A stretch of DNA of 64,000 bases from Patiria pectinifera. Lineage: Eukaryota > Echinodermata > Asteroidea > Valvatida > Asterinidae. The notes under the pieces are model-generated. The model had not been told where the DNA came from. It ran no database searches and worked only from the letters and a program-made list of their open reading frames with translations. The DNA lies in contig CM057142.1 of the NCBI GenBank assembly GCA_029964075.1, positions 2,061,770 through 2,125,769 on the forward strand, read 5' to 3'. A program made the translations under genes and the position numbers. Shown piece after piece: positions 12,001-20,981 of the stretch. How positions within the stretch are numbered: the stretch's first letter is position 1; the number at the start of each line of letters is the position of its first letter.

Positions 12001-15000
12001 TGAGTTTTGGGCCGAAAGGTATTTATGAATGGGAATAAATACGTGCTTAACCGCAATTAAAAAAGTACGTTCTACAACAACCAAGCACATATTTATTCCC
12101 TTAGTTGGACAGTTATGTTGTGTCCCATCTTTAACAAACGTTTTGCATTGAACATTTACCGTAACAGTTGTATTCATCTTCGCCATAGTAGCAGTCTGAG
12201 TATCCGTTGCATCTTTGGTAGTCTTGAATACATTGACCGTTGTAATAGCATCGCCACTCATATGAACTGCAGCCGTAGTAGGATGGTTCAGTGGTGTAGT
12301 CTGGAATTTGGGTAAATCAAAAAAGTAATGAAAATGTTGACAGTTTTTGAAACAATGACATATGTCGTCTTTTCTTTTTGGACGTTTTAGTATCCTTTGT
12401 ACGTCTTATACAAAACACCATTTTAGCATAATACAAAAGCGACTCAAGTGTCGTTAAGATACGTTGGTGAGATCGCAGGATGCGCTCTTCTTTGTTTCTG
12501 AAACGGTGGCTGAAAATGTTTATGTTATACCGAGTAAATGTGTACCCGTCTCTGAAATGATAACTTAAAGCACCTTGGGGGAGGTATATGTAATACAAAA
12601 CGATTTAATTCCCTAAAAATCATCCTGACAGATTTTAGCTGAAACATGCCTCCTGTTTAACCCATCGCTGGTGACCCAGTGCCTGCCTATACATAATGAA
12701 TGGAGGTAGAGAGAGGACACCATTGGACGTAACGTGGTGTGTAACCTATACGTATGTCGATATCAGTTATACTTCCTAATTCATTTGTGACTGGGATTGG
12801 AGTTGGAGTTGCAAGTTGGGCTGTTTTCTAGTTAAATCTTATTATTGTAATAATGGTGAACACTTAATCTGTATGCCCCAATATAACTTAAAATTCTAAA
12901 TCCATCAAGGATAGATCTGGTCATACCAGATGTAAGTACCTGTCATTGAGACGCTTTGAGCGACAATTTTGAACCCTGGTAAGGTGACACTGCCATCTGA
13001 AGTGAACCTCAGCCACATCTTGTTTCCTGATGAAACCTTGTCAGTTGGTATCACGCTCCCAGATAGGGAAAAGAGCTGCGCTGTGGATGCGTCTTCACCA
13101 TCGCCCCCCTTCAGGTAGTCGTACCCAGACTCGAGTCGAAAGGAAACGAATGTGAGCTGGATTCTACGACCTTTGTCAGTCTGAAGATACCAGATGTCAT
13201 CAGCATTGTTGGGATAAGTGTAGTACGGGTAGCCGGTAGAGGTTATGGTGTAATTACTCTCTGCACTTATATATTCAGTTCGAGCTACGGACAAATAACA
13301 AATGAACCGACACAGTTTTTGTACGTGAGAGTAAGCTAACAAACAAGCCTGCTCATAAGACGTCATTATTTAAGACACGCTACAGGAAGCACATTGCCTC
13401 ATAGTAATTTCCGACCTTATGCAGTAATTTGCTTGTTAAAACAAGAACTAAGCAAGCATTGTAAGGCTCGACCTAGACCAGCGTGAGTGCGAGCGCACAA
13501 CCTTCAATTCAAATAAAATGGCTATTCATCGGTAGTTTTGTATAAAGCGCGGTCTGGTCTAATCAATGGGCCAGATTTAGCCCTTATCATTGGCGTGAGT
13601 CACATATTACAGTCAGTTAGTCATTCAGACATTGAGATAGGTATATAATGACGAGGGGCTGGTCCTCTTGAAAAAGCACCCCCCAAAGAAAATCACCCAA
13701 AAAAAATAAAAAAATAAAAATAACAGAGAATGTATGATCTTACTAGTGGCACGGTTCTCTCTGAACACAGCTTCGTCTGGAATGTTCTTTTCGTTCTTTA
13801 TGTCGTTCGTGTCGTCATTAGGGAAGGCACAGTCATTTCCTGCAGTTAAGTTGATCAGTAGTTATTTAAACACACACAAAGAGCAATGTTATACAGGCAA
13901 GATAATCAGAGCGTCATGAAAGACAAGATCCTCTACATGTATATCCTCCGGGACAGACATTTATCATATGATAATAACTGGGTGATCTGGCACAACCCGA
14001 TCACCGTTTAAAATGGTCAGTATTATTTTATTTTTTTGGGTGACCATCACCATCCTTTGGTTTTGTCTTCGTACTTTCGTGTTCGTGTTATTTTTTCTTG
14101 ACATTATTACTCCACGGCCTTTCTTGCAAGCAGAACATCGCTCTATTCAAGGGATGTAAATGAAACTTTGTACAAACATGTATTACTGTCCGAAGACAAA
14201 AATGACAAAAAAGTGACGTCATCATGACGTTACCATGACGTCATCAAATATCAATTTACAAGCGATTCAAGGTCAAACCTGACAATCTCTTGAACTGAAT
14301 TGATCACCAAGTTCAGTTTTGTGAGGTGTAACATATTGCTTTGGGCAACATTTTTCATTCCCGGGCACAAAAGTGCTTTAAATTTACTTCTGGGATTACC
14401 GGAAGTGCAATGAAAAATTTATATAACTTGAAAACGGAAAAATTTCACTGCAGTAATACTAATTTAGAATGTAAAGTAAAGGATGAAAAACTTTTTTAAA
14501 AGTCATGATATCGCCATCGCCCGAAAGGGCGCCCTCTTGTTGCGTTTTAACGAAAGTTGAATCTGTATTATTTGAAAAAAAAAACTCGTCAAAACTTTGC
14601 CAAATTGCCCATGATGATAAAACCTGGTATGAACCTGAACTCAGGGGCGAATTTCACGGCGCTGCTAAGCACAAAAAAAGTTGCTTAGCACAAAAGTCTG
14701 GCTTATAAAAGCAGGTTTTCAGTTAAAACTCCATATGATTTTCATGCTAAGCAAACAACAACTGAATACTAATCACGAGCAATATACATCACGTGGAGTT
14801 TTGGCTGATAACCTGCTTTTATAAGCCAGACTTTTTTTGTGCTGAGCAAATTTTTGTGCTGAGCATCGCCGTGAAGATGGGCCCTGGTTTGAAGTAATGA
14901 TGTGCATCAGATCGGGTGGACCAGGCCAAACCGACCCGGAACATTAGAGATATAAACTGAATCCAAACCGAAACCAATCTTAACTCCCTTAAAACCGACC

Positions 15001-18000
15001 CGACCCGACCCGACAAAAAATAAGGTAAAACCGACCCGACCCGACCCGACAAAAAAATAAGGTAAAACCGACCCGAACCGACCCGACCCGAAAAAAACTG
15101 GAAATAAAACCCCGAATACCTTGCTTGGACAAAGTGATCACTTTTTTGTGCCTTCCCTTACCCACGTGGCATGAATTCTTTTGCAAAACCATCGTCTCTC
15201 TTAAGCCATCAGCCTCGGTCCAAAATGTTGGCCACCGGTATCAAATGAGGGGAATAATCGTCATAGCGATTTTTGGCAAGGTGTACACCTCCAGATGTTG
15301 GAAAATATGTGACAGCATTGCTGCGGTTGCAGCTTTTTGGATGTTATCACCCTTTTTTTCTTCAAATTGTCCATCAAAATGCTTGTTACCACTCTAGGGG
15401 CGGTATACCTTGCGCATGCGCAATATAATCTTTTATGCCCTGATTTGACACTGACCAAACCCCCCGGCTGATGGCCTATCTCTCTGTCATACTCAGTGGG
15501 TTGATCGAGAGTAACTCCGCTTATTGAACAAACGCATGGTATCATCTAGTCTGAGTGTCACCCGTTATCCACGGAGCCCAGACTCCGGTCTAACGTCTGA
15601 TATATCAAAGCATGCAGATCTATGCGATCTCGCGCCTCAGCCAGTCGGAGTCGACTTTACTAAATCGTGACGTTATTTCATTCCCAAATCAGGACTAAAC
15701 GTTTGATTGGTCAATTCGAATGCAGTGTTTTGAAATGCAACAACAGCCGGGCGCGTTATCGCGTAACATGATAACAGAGCGCACGACGCCGGACGCGCAA
15801 CGGGTGAATCCGGTTCGTTAGTAAAAACGTCATACACGCACGCTCACCACTGATTACTAGCGCCCATTGGCTACAAACACTCGAGCTGCGTTAACTTCCG
15901 GTTCCAATCGTGCAGAAAGTGCTGGAGGTGACGTCACACTAACGAACCGGATGACCCATAGATATAGAACTTAAAAAACTCATAGACATAGAACTTAAAA
16001 AACTAGATCGGACGCGCGTATGATACGCGCGTTTTGACAGGGCGCAGCCATTGGTCACGTGAATAGGGTCAAAATTTCAAACGCGCATATCTTCGGCGTG
16101 ACTTTGCAGCGCGTCCATGTAGAACCCAAAAGTTTTGTGCACAGTGAATGGCGCGTTCGAACGCGCGTCCGATCTAGTTTTTTTAAGTTCTATATCTATG
16201 GAATGACCGAAGACCCGATATAGAAAGCGCCCGCTGATTGGTCAAAATCTAGGAGGTCAAGAGGCGGGGTCTTGCCTAATAATCAGCGAATCTGCTCACA
16301 TAATAATTCGCCATAGGTCTATTACATAGACTAGGTATCATCACGCGGTATGATGAAAACTGTTACAACATATCTATTTCACTGTCAGTCCCATCCGACT
16401 GGAGAAATTAATATTGTGGGAACTTGATAGGGTGCATACCTATGTTCCCCAATACCGATGTTCCCCAATACCGATGTTCCCCGAAATCCCTACCAATATA
16501 CCCTAAACCTAACCCTAGCCCTAACCCTAACCCTAATTCTAATCCTAAGGATTTGGGGGAACATCGGTAGTGGGGAACATCGGTAGTGGGGAACATCCAT
16601 TCGGGTAGATCCCGCCACACCACACTAGGGCTGCGGTCAGAGTGACTGTCAATAATATTGCATCACCAAAATTCTCAACTGTTTTGGTTTATTTCGGTTT
16701 ATTTCGTTTTTTTTCAAAAGATGGCTAAACCGACCCGACCCGACCCGAAAATGAAAATGCAAAACCGAAAGCGACCCGACCTGACTTAAAAGATGGACAA
16801 ACCGACCCGACCCGACCTGAAGTCGGTTTCGGGTCGGGTCGGTTTCGGTTTCGGGTTGGGTTTGCACATCATTAGTCTGAAGATGTGAAAAACGTTTGTG
16901 ACATCATCATGACGTTGTAAGGTTTCAAATTACAAGCGATTAAAGCTCAACATTGGCAAAAATTAATTTGAACTATAAGTTTTCAAATGAATGCAGTACT
17001 GTTGTCGTTTGTTTGTGATCCATTAAAAAATTCCTTTGGCAATATATTGTATTCTGGAAATATATCCGTATATAAGTACGAAAGCATTTTGCTTCAGACA
17101 AACAAATTAAGGAAGTGTTGAGTGAAGGAAAAAAAAGCATGATGACGTCATCGTTTGATGTAAAATCGTACAATTCAACATCCATTATAATTTCCATAAT
17201 TTCACAAGTTTTTTTCACTTTTTCCACATAATGAAAATGTATCATCTCTGACCTCAGTCAGTAGTCACTTTGCACAGTGACGTAACTGATGACGTAATCA
17301 CACTGGAAATATCGTCATCGTGTATTTTGTATACTGAAACGTATGAAATTCAAAAGATGTATTTCATTTTCTAATTAAAGGAAAAGTTCCATGCGAAAGA
17401 CCGAAGTTCGTGATCCTTTTCTGTTCTAGTGACATCAAAATATTCACCACTGGCAAACCTAATAAAATAGCTTTCTCCCAATCACTCCCGTGAGTTTGCA
17501 AGCTTTTACTGCTGACGTCATCAAACCGGAAATAACGTGTACGTGTACATAAAATGTACTGAAATTTATCAACCCAAAAGAGGCATTTTCGTTTTTCAAT
17601 TTAAAGAAATTTTTCCACGGAAAAGACTGAATTTCGTGATCCTCTATTCCGACTTCAAATTATTTAGTTTTCTGCACGATCATTCTGCGTTTGTAACTTA
17701 ACAAACGCGAATCTGTAGTAACAACTTGACCTTTACTTCTAGGGTTACCGGAAGTGAAATACTAAACGAATATAACTTGAATAGGAAAGCATTTTACTAC
17801 ATTAATACTTATTTAGGAAATCTTCAGTGAGTAATAGTTATCTCACACAATTTTACGATGACGTCATCACCGAAAAGGGCACCCTCTAATGGCATATCAA
17901 CAAATTATATATATTTTTTAATTTCAAACGTTGTCGGTAAACATGTTTTGGACAGTAAAATATTCTTTTGCGAAGTTTCATAACGATGACGTATTCAGAC

Positions 18001-19495
18001 GAAAAGTTATTGTATGAAGACTTTGGAAGATTACTCTTTTGCATATTTAGATTAAAATACACCATTCGGTACCTATCGGGCTCATTGTTGCCAAAATAAT
18101 GTCAGCTTCATTATTGTCAATTGGCGCTCTCATTACGTGACATGCTCATCCCGGAAGTCGGGTGTCATTAATACGTAAACGTATACGTTCGTGTCATTAC
18201 CTCCGCCAAGGAGGTTATGTCTTCAAGGGCGTTGGTTTGTGTGTGTGTTGGTTGGTTGGTTTAGTGTGTTTGTCCTTGAACAGGATAACTCAAATAGTTC
18301 TGGACAAATTTTAATGAACAACTTTTAGGGGTGGTCCTTGGTACAAGTACAAATCGATTAGATTTTGGAAGTGATCCGGATCTGCGTCTGGATGCAGGAT
18401 TTATTTAAAGTATTTTCACCCATCATCACATGGAAAACGTTCACCATGTGTGACCATCTTCGTGTGCGTGGCACTGACCCGGTGACCCTGTATGCCTTAT
18501 CACCATAGAGCTAATTTAATATAGCTCTATGCTTATCACCCACCTAATCTAACCACATAGGTCAATGGACTAGAACATTTTTACAATCGGGGAGTGGAAA
18601 GGTAGACAAACACAGGCATATACATGTAAACTACAAAATGTTTGAGTTTAAGGATTTGTTTTAGAAGCCACATTGCATTGGTGCTGAGTGTAGTGACGGG
18701 AACTTGTTTAGCCTTGGCGGAAGTGTGCGCTCTCTGAGTGCATTTTAGCTTTTACATTTTCAGCATTTTATTTTTAATATATCGAACATAACCTGTGAAC
18801 ACTACATTAGTCTTTTTTTCCTTTTTTTTAAATTTGTGACATCAAACCGGAGGTTACGTGTGAATAAAAATGTGTTTTGAAATCTCGCGATCCCTGAAGA
18901 ATGCATTTGTTCAAATTCATAATGCTTATTTAACCGACAGATCTTTGAATTATATGCTTTTTCTATTGTTTTCTTAAACGTTTTTACAACCGAGTAGACA
19001 GTGTAAAATAAAGTTGTGCTCCCCATCACTCCAAGTTTGTTACAAATACAAACGCAAAACTCTAGTTGGGTGATTTGGTACTACCCGATCACCATTTTAA
19101 AATGGTTAGAATTAGGTGATGGGTTGTCAACCATTTCAGGTGGAATTATAACACATGATATTTGATACCCAGTCCTATCTTCATTTTAAGCAAGGATTTT
19201 CACGTGAAATCGGTACATATGTTTCCGGGTAATTGCAAACGTTCTGACGTCCATCTAATATAATGTCATTAAGAAGTTCCGGGGACTGAATTGAATCCAG
19301 GGGATAAAGGCAACATGTTCCACAAAGGTACCAGCGAGTGGCTAGCGTACACTCCGTGAGCCACGGTTGAAAATGTAACTTAATTCTTGAAACAAAATCT
19401 ATTGAGAGATCAGGGACTATCTACTGAAAGATCTTTGACTTACCAGCGATGAACACCGCTAGAAGCAGAACGAAGAGGCGATTCATCTTGCCCAT
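1..19495 (-). CDS. LDLa/SRCR/CUB mosaic secreted protein gene (multi-exon, 3' end outside window)
   Basis: Overall gene model, listed exon by exon below. Order in the protein: signal peptide, linker-CUB-LDLa, linker-CUB-LDLa (duplicated), ten LDLa modules, SRCR, SRCR, three LDLa modules, then off the window. All junctions are GT-AG and every internal exon is phase 1 at both ends. The exons in view sum to about 3,580 nt, or about 1,190 residues. Families: LDLa modules bind calcium and ligands, SRCR domains bind microbes or polyanions in many scavenger receptors, and CUB domains mediate protein or glycan binding. Such mosaics occur in invertebrate immunity, extracellular matrix and mucus, but the role here is inference. 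No transmembrane segment or protease domain is visible, though the C-terminus is not in the window. I do not recognise an orthologue. The model assumes the two 6-kb copies are really in tandem. Confidence 0.75.
114..251 (-). CDS. LDLa exon, 138 nt
   Basis: The exon has six cysteines in LDLa spacing. The calcium-site residues read CNG, SDC and EDE. Differences from the array modules are Gln for Arg before the second Cys (EWQC) and Asp in EYDC. It is phase 1-1 with a gtaaat donor and a tag acceptor, and the split codon is Gly. Confidence 0.85.
341..478 (-). CDS. LDLa exon, 138 nt, most diverged of the intact modules
   Basis: All six cysteines are kept, but the middle reads CSYSGQC and IQYYQRC instead of CYYNGQC and IQDYQRC. 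This module therefore escaped the homogenisation seen in the 612-bp array. It follows the second SRCR domain in the protein. Acceptor ttccag, phase 1-1. Confidence 0.85.
648..698 (-). pseudogene. Degenerate LDLa exon fragment
   Basis: About 50 bp align by eye with the first half of the neighbouring LDLa exons. The segments ctgcagccg and tagggtggttc are kept, but there are small deletions and the acceptor ccag is gone. The calcium-binding half is absent. It lies between the last SRCR exon and the distal LDLa exons and is best read as a dead exon copy. Confidence 0.55.
940..1257 (-). CDS. SRCR domain exon (second in the protein)
   Basis: One 318-nt phase 1-1 exon encodes a complete scavenger receptor cysteine-rich domain. 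It opens with VRLVNGG, then [37 protein letters not shown] and HYEDAGVTC. Six cysteines are visible, as in group A SRCR domains, but in one exon as is common in invertebrates. SRCR domains bind proteins, sulfated glycans or bacterial surfaces in known families. The ligand here is unknown. Donor G|gtaagt, acceptor tttag. Confidence 0.92.
1571..1615. repeat. CAN trinucleotide microsatellite
   Basis: An imperfect run of CAC, CAA and CAT triplets lies in the intron between the two SRCR exons. Confidence 0.8.
1893..2237 (-). CDS. SRCR domain exon (first in the protein)
   Basis: A 345-nt phase 1-1 exon encodes an SRCR domain with motifs [41 protein letters not shown] and [10 protein letters not shown]. 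It has six cysteines. About 10 residues ([12 protein letters not shown]) precede the domain and act as a spacer after the LDLa run. Two N-glycosylation sequons (NGS) are visible. It differs clearly from the second SRCR, so the pair is an older duplication than the LDLa array. Donor G|gtaatg, acceptor tcatag. Confidence 0.92.
2367..2507 (-). CDS. LDLa exon, 141 nt (last before the SRCR pair)
   Basis: This is a complete six-cysteine module with Asn at CYNNGQC where the array has CYYNGQC. It is phase 1-1 and its split codon into the following SRCR exon is Gly. It sits just outside the 612-bp array, separated from it by a SINE. Confidence 0.88.
2540..2855 (-). mobile_element. tRNA-derived SINE in an LDLa intron
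   Basis: Read on the minus strand it starts with a tRNA-like head: an A-box-like tggcttgtgcg, then cctctcaccaaggtgacc, then a canonical B box ggttcgaatcc. It is followed by a body containing the gttttctccgggccttccgg motif common in invertebrate SINEs. Its 5' end lies only about 10 bp inside the splice donor of the next LDLa exon. Exact ends and target duplications are not clear. Confidence 0.75.
2866..3006 (-). CDS. LDLa exon, 141-nt type, distal end of the array
   Basis: A complete module (TEPPYYGC start). Its upstream intron is homologous to the inter-pair introns of the 612-bp array, so it is a half-unit whose partner exon was lost or replaced where the SINE now sits. Phase 1-1, donor G|gtaaat. 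Confidence 0.88.
3264..3401 (-). CDS. LDLa exon, 138-nt short type, unit 1
   Basis: Encodes the FTTEPSYGC variant with YQWRC and DCLYGEDE. Six cysteines, with Asn for Asp in the CNG calcium position. Acceptor ttttcag, donor G|gtaact, phase 1-1. Confidence 0.9.
3490..3630 (-). CDS. LDLa exon, 141-nt long type, unit 1
   Basis: Encodes [15 protein letters not shown] and DCYYGEDE. It carries one extra codon (Ser) before the first Cys relative to the short type. Acceptor tttccag, donor G|gtaatt, phase 1-1. Confidence 0.9.
3876..4013 (-). CDS. LDLa exon, 138-nt short type, unit 2
   Basis: Same protein module as the unit 1 short exon. The one obvious exon difference, an Arg codon AGG instead of AGA, is silent, which suggests recent copying or selection on the protein. 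Confidence 0.9.
4102..4242 (-). CDS. LDLa exon, 141-nt long type, unit 2
   Basis: Starts TEPPYSGC. It has Ala where all other array modules have Arg before the second Cys (YEWACYY), from a two-base change. Otherwise it matches the array consensus. Confidence 0.9.
4488..4625 (-). CDS. LDLa exon, 138-nt short type, unit 3
   Basis: Short-type module ([22 protein letters not shown]) with the same splice sites as units 1 and 2. I see no amino-acid change against unit 1. Confidence 0.9.
4714..4854 (-). CDS. LDLa exon, 141-nt long type, unit 3
   Basis: Starts [10 protein letters not shown], with Asn for Thr at the second residue and no N-glycosylation sequon created. The remainder matches the long-type consensus. 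Confidence 0.9.
5099..5236 (-). CDS. LDLa exon, 138-nt short type, unit 4
   Basis: Short-type module. The donor intron begins gtaaat rather than the gtaact of units 1-3, as in the exons outside the array. Confidence 0.9.
5325..5465 (-). CDS. LDLa exon, 141-nt long type, unit 4
   Basis: Starts TEPAFYGC, where the other long exons have PSYS, PPYS or PPYY. It is the first array module after the second linker-CUB-LDLa block in the protein. Confidence 0.9.
6090..6230 (-). CDS. LDLa exon, duplication copy 1
   Basis: A complete long-type module ([21 protein letters not shown]). It follows the CUB exon in the protein. Its introns differ from those of the array, so it lies outside the homogenised block. 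Acceptor attccag, donor G|gtaaat, phase 1-1. Confidence 0.9.
6868..7212 (-). CDS. CUB domain exon, duplication copy 1
   Basis: A 345-nt phase 1-1 exon encodes one CUB domain. Recognisable pieces in order are [40 protein letters not shown], the loop ending [20 protein letters not shown], and [13 protein letters not shown]. All cysteines normally forming the two CUB disulfides are absent. Donor ACAG|gtactt, acceptor cgtag. The open frame reads past the donor to a stop at 6833, so an alternative C-terminal end is possible if that splice is skipped. Confidence 0.88.
7678..7773 (-). CDS. Small linker exon, copy 1 (predicted)
   Basis: A 96-nt open segment lies between a good acceptor (ctgcag) and a consensus donor (A|gtaaga), phase 1-1. 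It fits in frame between the signal peptide or LDLa exon and CUB. It encodes about 32 residues, acidic and Asn-rich, with one Cys ([15 protein letters not shown] start). No family is recognised. The support is splice sites and phase only, so it could be a chance frame. Confidence 0.5.
8085..8475. repeat. Dispersed repeat with TGACGTCA palindromes
   Basis: Contains two perfect TGACGTCA palindromes (8148-8155, 8170-8177). It shares blocks such as ttacaagcgatt, taccggaagtg and tataacttg with 10,830-10,880, 11,660-11,706 and 17,740-17,890. It is a diverged interspersed repeat. The right breakpoint of the 6-kb duplication falls inside a member of it. Confidence 0.6.
8576..8820. mobile_element. MITE with long terminal inverted repeats (copy 1)
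   Basis: Ends are caggggcgaatttcacgg and its inverted counterpart in gtgaagatgggccctg. The arms continue inward for about 90 bp through gcttagcacaaaa and tctggcttataaaagcaggt. The centre is short and no protein is encoded. It resembles abundant non-autonomous elements of deuterostome invertebrates. Confidence 0.75.
9891..10134. mobile_element. MITE, 244 bp (copy 1)
   Basis: Terminal inverted repeats of about 38 bp start catagatatagaacttaa and include gatcggacgcgcg. The left arm has an internal 24-bp duplication. It is flanked by atgacc on the left and gaatgacc on the right, a possible target duplication. GC-rich centre, no coding potential. Confidence 0.75.
10375..10532. repeat. Palindrome enclosing telomere-like CCCTAA motifs (copy 1)
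   Basis: The left arm (10375-10423) has three tgttcccc motifs at 16-bp spacing. The right arm (10483-10532) is its imperfect inverse with three ggggaaca motifs. The roughly 60-bp loop holds about seven CCCTAA-type hexamers, some degenerate. Confidence 0.85.
12160..12300 (-). CDS. LDLa exon, duplication copy 2
   Basis: Identical by eye to the copy 1 exon at 6090-6230, with the same acceptor and donor. It joins in phase to the copy 1 linker exon (split codon Gly). Confidence 0.88.
12940..13284 (-). CDS. CUB domain exon, duplication copy 2
   Basis: Same cysteine-free CUB domain as copy 1. The one coding change I see is Leu to Val in [11 protein letters not shown]. Splice sites are identical. 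This is the first CUB in the protein. Confidence 0.87.
13744..13839 (-). CDS. Small linker exon, copy 2 (predicted)
   Basis: Same 96-nt predicted exon as copy 1, with unchanged acceptor and donor cores. It joins the signal-peptide exon in frame (G|GA, Gly). It shares the uncertainty of copy 1. Confidence 0.5.
14642..14886. mobile_element. MITE with long inverted repeats (copy 2)
   Basis: Copy made by the segmental duplication of the element at 8576-8820, not an independent insertion. Confidence 0.75.
15957..16200. mobile_element. MITE, 244 bp (copy 2)
   Basis: Duplicated counterpart of 9891-10134, same length and ends. Confidence 0.75.
16441..16598. repeat. Palindrome enclosing CCCTAA motifs (copy 2)
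   Basis: Duplicated counterpart of 10375-10532. The hexamer run in the loop is unchanged. Confidence 0.85.
18199..18430 (+). repeat. Dispersed repeat starting CCTCCGCCAAGGAGG
   Basis: Begins with the self-complementary cctccgccaaggagg, then ggttatgtcttc, a GT/TTGG-rich stretch, and a body with ggataactcaaatagttctg and gatccggatctgcgtctgg. This layout is familiar from a widespread repeat of marine invertebrates. It lies in intron 1 of the mosaic gene. No coding potential. Confidence 0.65.
19444..19495 (-). CDS. First coding exon with signal peptide
   Basis: Encodes [17 protein letters not shown], then splits a Gly codon at a strong G|gtaagt donor (phase 1). A basic start followed by an unbroken hydrophobic stretch is a typical eukaryotic signal peptide, so the product enters the secretory pathway. 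A second Met four codons in could also be used. Phase agrees with all downstream exons, and a TATA box lies 48 bp upstream. This ties the exon to the mosaic gene, although 5.6 kb of intron separates it from the next exon. Confidence 0.72.
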
Positions 19496-19542
19496 GGCGT
19501 CCGATGAGGAATGGTCTGATTTCCAGCAGAGCCTCTGTTTGC

Positions 19543-19548
19543 TTTATA
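19543..19548 (-). promoter_or_regulatory. Predicted TATA box of the mosaic gene
   Basis: The minus strand reads tctataaagc here. A start site about 30 bp downstream (near 19,515) would leave a 5' leader of only about 20 bases before the ATG at 19,495. Confidence 0.5.
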
Positions 19549-19549
19549 G

Positions 19550-20860
19550 ACTTCCATGCCGAGAAACAGATGGCTCCTGGACCTCATCGCGTGAGAGGAC
19601 TTGTAGATTGTTCCAATATTTGCTGGATGCAGACAACTTTCCATTTCGTCTGCTGACGTGGTTTTTCGGTCAGCCATTAACTTCCAAGTATCTGGTCTGG
19701 TTTTTTTTAACTGAGAGGATTGTAATCAGCTCAGCCCACATTTGAAAAGTCGGAGAGTTGTAAACTTGTCCACGGCTGTTTGGTGTGTATTGGGTAGTGC
19801 GTATACTGTTCAATGCCGTCACAACCATCAGCATCGGAACAAGCGAGGGGATTATACACTCAACCAAAATAAAGTCCCCCTAACACTTTTTGGTATAACT
19901 CAAAAACTACTGAGCACCTCTCGGTCAAATAACGACTAATCGGTAGAGAAATTACTTAGGCATCCAGACATAGTCTTAATTATACGTAGTGGATGCAGTC
20001 CTTATGCAGTTCTTCACCCACTCGCCTCCATATTCTAACTCTGCCGTGTGTGATCCTGAGGTAAAACCTTAATTCGTCGCTAAAAGGAAGTTTGCCCAGC
20101 GCTGCATATTTCACCAACGGTGATGTCTTGCAAACCATAAACGTATACCAGCATAGTGTACGGAACTTGACAAAACAACAGTTTGCACGGGTAATCCCAT
20201 TATTACACATTTAATTTGAACACGTTATTTGTTCAAACTAGGAGAACTTGTATAAAAGGAAAGGGTGACAAAATAACCAACATTTTAAACTTATTTACAT
20301 AACTTTTTGTTGGAAGACTGTATTAAGAAACAAAATGTTCACAAACACATTTCCCGTATATAACATCTTTTGTCATTAATTTACATAATTCCGAATATGT
20401 TATCGTTGTTTTTGGCCAAACAAAGAGTATGGCTGAATGCTTCAGCAATTTTTCTACCGATTCGTTGTTATTTAAGTTATACCAAAAGTGTTGGGGACTT
20501 TCGGTACAATGAATTATACAGCTGTGATCGCAGTTAATGGCCATGCAGGCTGCAGTGTCTGCCCGAAGCTCGGGAGTTGGAAGAACATATCAGTGGCTTG
20601 TCAACTGGGCGGTGGCGTAAATTGGGGAGGCCCCCTCCCGTTCCCGTACTCGAGTTATGTGCCTCCCCTGCCCCTTGTGCCCCATTTACAATTCGAAGAA
20701 TGCCATAATGGGTTTATTATTATTATTGAGAATGAGGCTCCATTAAGCACCGCCCGCAAATCGACCCATTGCTCCGCTGCGTATTTGTACGCATGACAAC
20801 ATGGCTGTGTTTTCCTGCTTAATGTGTATATAGGTGCTGAAACTTACTTACGAACTAGGT
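19550..20860. other. Upstream flank of the mosaic gene, no gene recognised
   Basis: Mostly unique-looking DNA with short chance frames on both strands. A CCCC-rich stretch near 20,620-20,690 precedes the first monomer-like sequence. Confidence 0.5.
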
Positions 20861-20981
20861 AACTCATTCCTCAACGTGCATGGGGCTCCCTATGAGGCGG
20901 TGGAAAGGAAGGGGCAACATTGGGATTAGAATCACACCACGGATACTACTTTTTTAACCAGCGTCTTTTTAACTCCATGAT

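Larger units (their letters stand above)
14894..16874. repeat. CCGACCCGAC-rich composite region (copy 2)
   Basis: Duplicated counterpart of 8828-10804. It has a small insertion near 16,695 (an extra tttatttcgg) and a few substitutions. Confidence 0.5.
11706..17779. repeat. 6.07-kb segmental tandem duplication, copy 2
   Basis: This is the upstream copy with respect to the minus-strand gene. It keeps all splice sites of its linker, CUB and LDLa exons, so the gene gains 582 coding nt (194 codons) in frame. Differences from copy 1 include a shorter C-run near 13,680, a short insertion near 16,695 and scattered substitutions. Confidence 0.95.
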
